Source: Brevibacterium casei CIP 102111
GTDB lineage: Bacteria > Actinomycetota > Actinomycetes > Actinomycetales > Brevibacteriaceae
Reading direction: 5' to 3'
DNA length: 64,000 bases
Assembly (NCBI RefSeq): GCF_900169275.1
Contig: NZ_FXZC01000002.1
Span: 1 to 64,000 of the forward strand
Shown here one piece after another: positions 63,002 to 64,000 of the stretch. The notes under the pieces are model-generated. The model saw nothing but the letters and a program-made list of their open reading frames with translations. It was not told the origin of the DNA and did no database searches. Position numbers and translations under genes: made by a program. Position 1 is the stretch's first letter; each line of letters begins with the position of its first letter.

Positions 63002-63242
63002 CCGCGCACCCGCGCACCCTAAAGGGTGCGCGCGGGTGCGCGGGCACCCCCGGGATGATGCCTCCGTGCCGAGGCCGCTCAGAACCCGCGCAGACCCTTG
63101 CGCGGCTGCGATCCGCTAGAAATAGCGGCAGAAGGTGCCTAATGCAGTGACCCGCGCAAACCCGCGCATATCGGCGCGCGGCAAAAATGCCCCGCGCATG
63201 CCTGGTCTGAATCGGGTCAATATTTGCACTCTCATGCGCGGG
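63002..63242. repeat. Iteron-like CCCGCGCA cluster: candidate replication origin
   Basis: The 457-base gene-free stretch 62812-63268 contains direct copies of CCCGCGCA at 63009, 63085, 63151, 63161 and 63191, a shorter copy at 63002, and inverted copies (TGCGCGGG) at 63037 and 63235. A near-perfect hairpin spans 63004-63042. AT-richer sequence (63118-63148, 63200-63265) flanks the copies. It lies directly downstream of a RepA-type helicase gene, the usual place for an iteron origin. Confidence 0.65.
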
Positions 63243-63268
63243 GAACACGTGTTCTATTCCTACTTGTG

Positions 63269-64000
63269 TTACCACCCTTCGACCTCCTCGGCTTCCCCCG
63301 CTTCGACTGTTTCGATGATGAGGCCGCGCTCGCGCTGTACCTTCTCGACGAGGCGACCTGTCACGCCCGAGGGGAATTCCTCGCCCATCTCCTCGGCACG
63401 TTTCTTCTCGCGCATGACGACATCGCGGGCATGGCGAGCACCTGCGTCGGTTGGTACGTCGAGTCGGTCGAGCAAGTCGCGGATGTCTTGGGTGACGACT
63501 CCGAATGTGGTGCGCTCGGGAACGAACGCCAGACGGCCCGTCTCGTCGAGCGACCGCCGAAAGGTGAGGGTGGACCCGTCGCCTTTGGAGCGCTGCTTGG
63601 TATTGACGAGAGAGAACATCTCGCGCTCACGCTCATCTCTCTTGAGGGTCCAGCTCCCACCCACGTCGTCACGCTTGCCGCTTGATCCGCGTGCACGGTC
63701 GCCAGCCCAGCCAGTATTGTCGGTGCGGATCACTGTCAGCCCGCGCCGCTTCAGCTCAGCACTGGTGAGGTTGTACAGCCGCCTCATCGTGTCAGAACTG
63801 TTTTCCTCGCCCTCGGTCACACGCTGAGTCGAGTCCAGGATGAGAAGGTCGCCGCGTCCGATGCCGTATGCGTCGAGGATCGCTCGCAGTTGCTCAGCTC
63901 CCTTGTCGGTGTCCAAACCGCGCAGACGAGGCATTGAGAGCAATAGCAGGCGTTCAGAGACTCTCTCGACATTCTCTGGTGTCACGCCAAGGTCGGTAAG
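63269..64000 (-). CDS. RepA-type hexameric helicase/AAA_25 ATPase, C-terminal part
   Basis: The gene runs off the window end; 243 residues are visible. GRGDLLILDSTQRVTEGEENSSDTM is a Walker B region as in plasmid RSF1010 RepA and AAA_25 helicases. RRGLTVIRTDNTGW and GGSWTLKRDEREREMFSLVNTKQRSKG match the later strand and arginine-finger area. The Walker A motif should lie upstream, outside. An in-frame GTG at 63985 is not the start, because the frame continues through LTDLGV to the edge and the protein would lack its P-loop. It probably unwinds the origin of the element. Confidence 0.78.
   Translation of the reverse strand, partial: LTDLGVTPENVERVSERLLLLSMPRLRGLDTDKGAEQLRAILDAYGIGRGDLLILDSTQRVTEGEENSSDTMRRLYNLTSAELKRRGLTVIRTDNTGWAGDRARGSSGKRDDVGGSWTLKRDEREREMFSLVNTKQRSKGDGSTLTFRRSLDETGRLAFVPERTTFGVVTQDIRDLLDRLDVPTDAGARHARDVVMREKKRAEEMGEEFPSGVTGRLVEKVQRERGLIIETVEAGEAEEVEGW

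Larger units (their letters stand above)
55491..64000. mobile_element. Integrated phage-related element (satellite-like), left part
   Basis: It starts at the truncated tRNA-Pro and runs past the window end. From 55538 base composition shifts to more A and T, most strongly in 55.6-58.4 kb. Gene content is phage-type: HEPN-motif protein, XRE regulator, PASTA protein, lipoprotein, terminase large and small subunits, zinc-finger proteins, WhiB-like factor, iteron cluster and RepA-type helicase. No integrase, portal, capsid or tail gene is present in this 8.5 kb, and terL is the last leftward gene before the attachment end. Confidence 0.85.

Noticed and set aside
62808..63275. 155-codon - strand frame over the iteron region
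   Set aside because: Composition follows the repeats, not codon bias, and no ribosome site is present; the stretch is better explained as non-coding.
63135..63827. + strand frame of 230 codons antisense to the RepA-type helicase
   Set aside because: The - strand frame has a Walker B motif and helicase signatures; this one is its shadow.

Overview
The window comes from the chromosome of a high-GC Gram-positive bacterium. Genes are densely packed, often with ATGA, GTGA or CTGA stop/start overlaps, and third codon positions are mostly G or C. The central block (about 14.1-38.6 kb) has the same order as the Mycobacterium tuberculosis Rv1691-Rv1713 neighbourhood: TPR protein, HAD phosphatase, tlyA, nadK, recN, steA, steB/mctB, pyrG, NUDIX, xerD, parA, scpA, scpB, rluB, cmk, der. 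That places it in the Actinomycetota. The insertion of murJ, glycosyltransferases and tyrA into this order, together with the choline and catechol genes, suggests Micrococcales, possibly a Brevibacterium-like organism. The genus is an inference, not a reading.

Layout. 1-185: the 3' end of a 5S rRNA gene and its terminators, i.e. the end of an rRNA operon. 0.3-7.1 kb: aromatic catabolism, with an aromatic acid:H+ symporter and a resorcylate/dihydroxybenzoate-type decarboxylase on the + strand, and on the - strand a catR-catB-catC-catA operon (catechol to 3-oxoadipate enol-lactone) followed by an IclR regulator. 7.5-13.5 kb: osmoprotection, with a BCCT transporter and betB-betA (choline to glycine betaine) around an unknown membrane protein of atypical composition. 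14.1-38.6 kb: housekeeping block (rRNA modification, NAD kinase, DNA repair, envelope and division proteins, CTP synthesis, chromosome dimer resolution and condensation, pseudouridine synthase, prephenate dehydrogenase, CMP kinase, Der GTPase), opened by a large protein with an RGG/RDD repeat domain. 38.6-45.1 kb: AI-2E family membrane protein, YciO, ketoacyl reductase plus thiolase, MATE exporter, GNAT. 45.0-50.3 kb: an operon of a Pls/PosA-type single-module peptide synthetase (poly-epsilon-lysine synthetase architecture) and an overlapping M1 aminopeptidase. 50.4-55.4 kb: amidohydrolase, DedA protein and two MFS transporters.

55.5 kb to the window end: a mobile element. It begins at a tRNA-Pro(GGG) gene of which only the 3' half remains, which is the expected left-behind copy of an attachment site. 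From there the sequence is more AT-rich. It carries a HEPN-motif protein, an XRE regulator with a nested palindromic operator, a PASTA membrane protein, a lipoprotein, terminase large and small subunits, zinc-finger proteins, a WhiB-like factor, an iteron-like repeat cluster and a RepA-type helicase running off the window end. Large terminase is the last gene before the attachment site and no portal, capsid or tail gene follows it. No integrase is present in this part. This looks more like a phage satellite or remnant than an ordinary prophage, although the far end is not visible.

The observations most worth checking are the satellite-like element with its iteron origin, the polylysine-synthetase-type operon, the RGG super-repeats, the CTG start of scpA, the 58-bp perfect palindrome, and several promoters placed so that transcripts would be leaderless.
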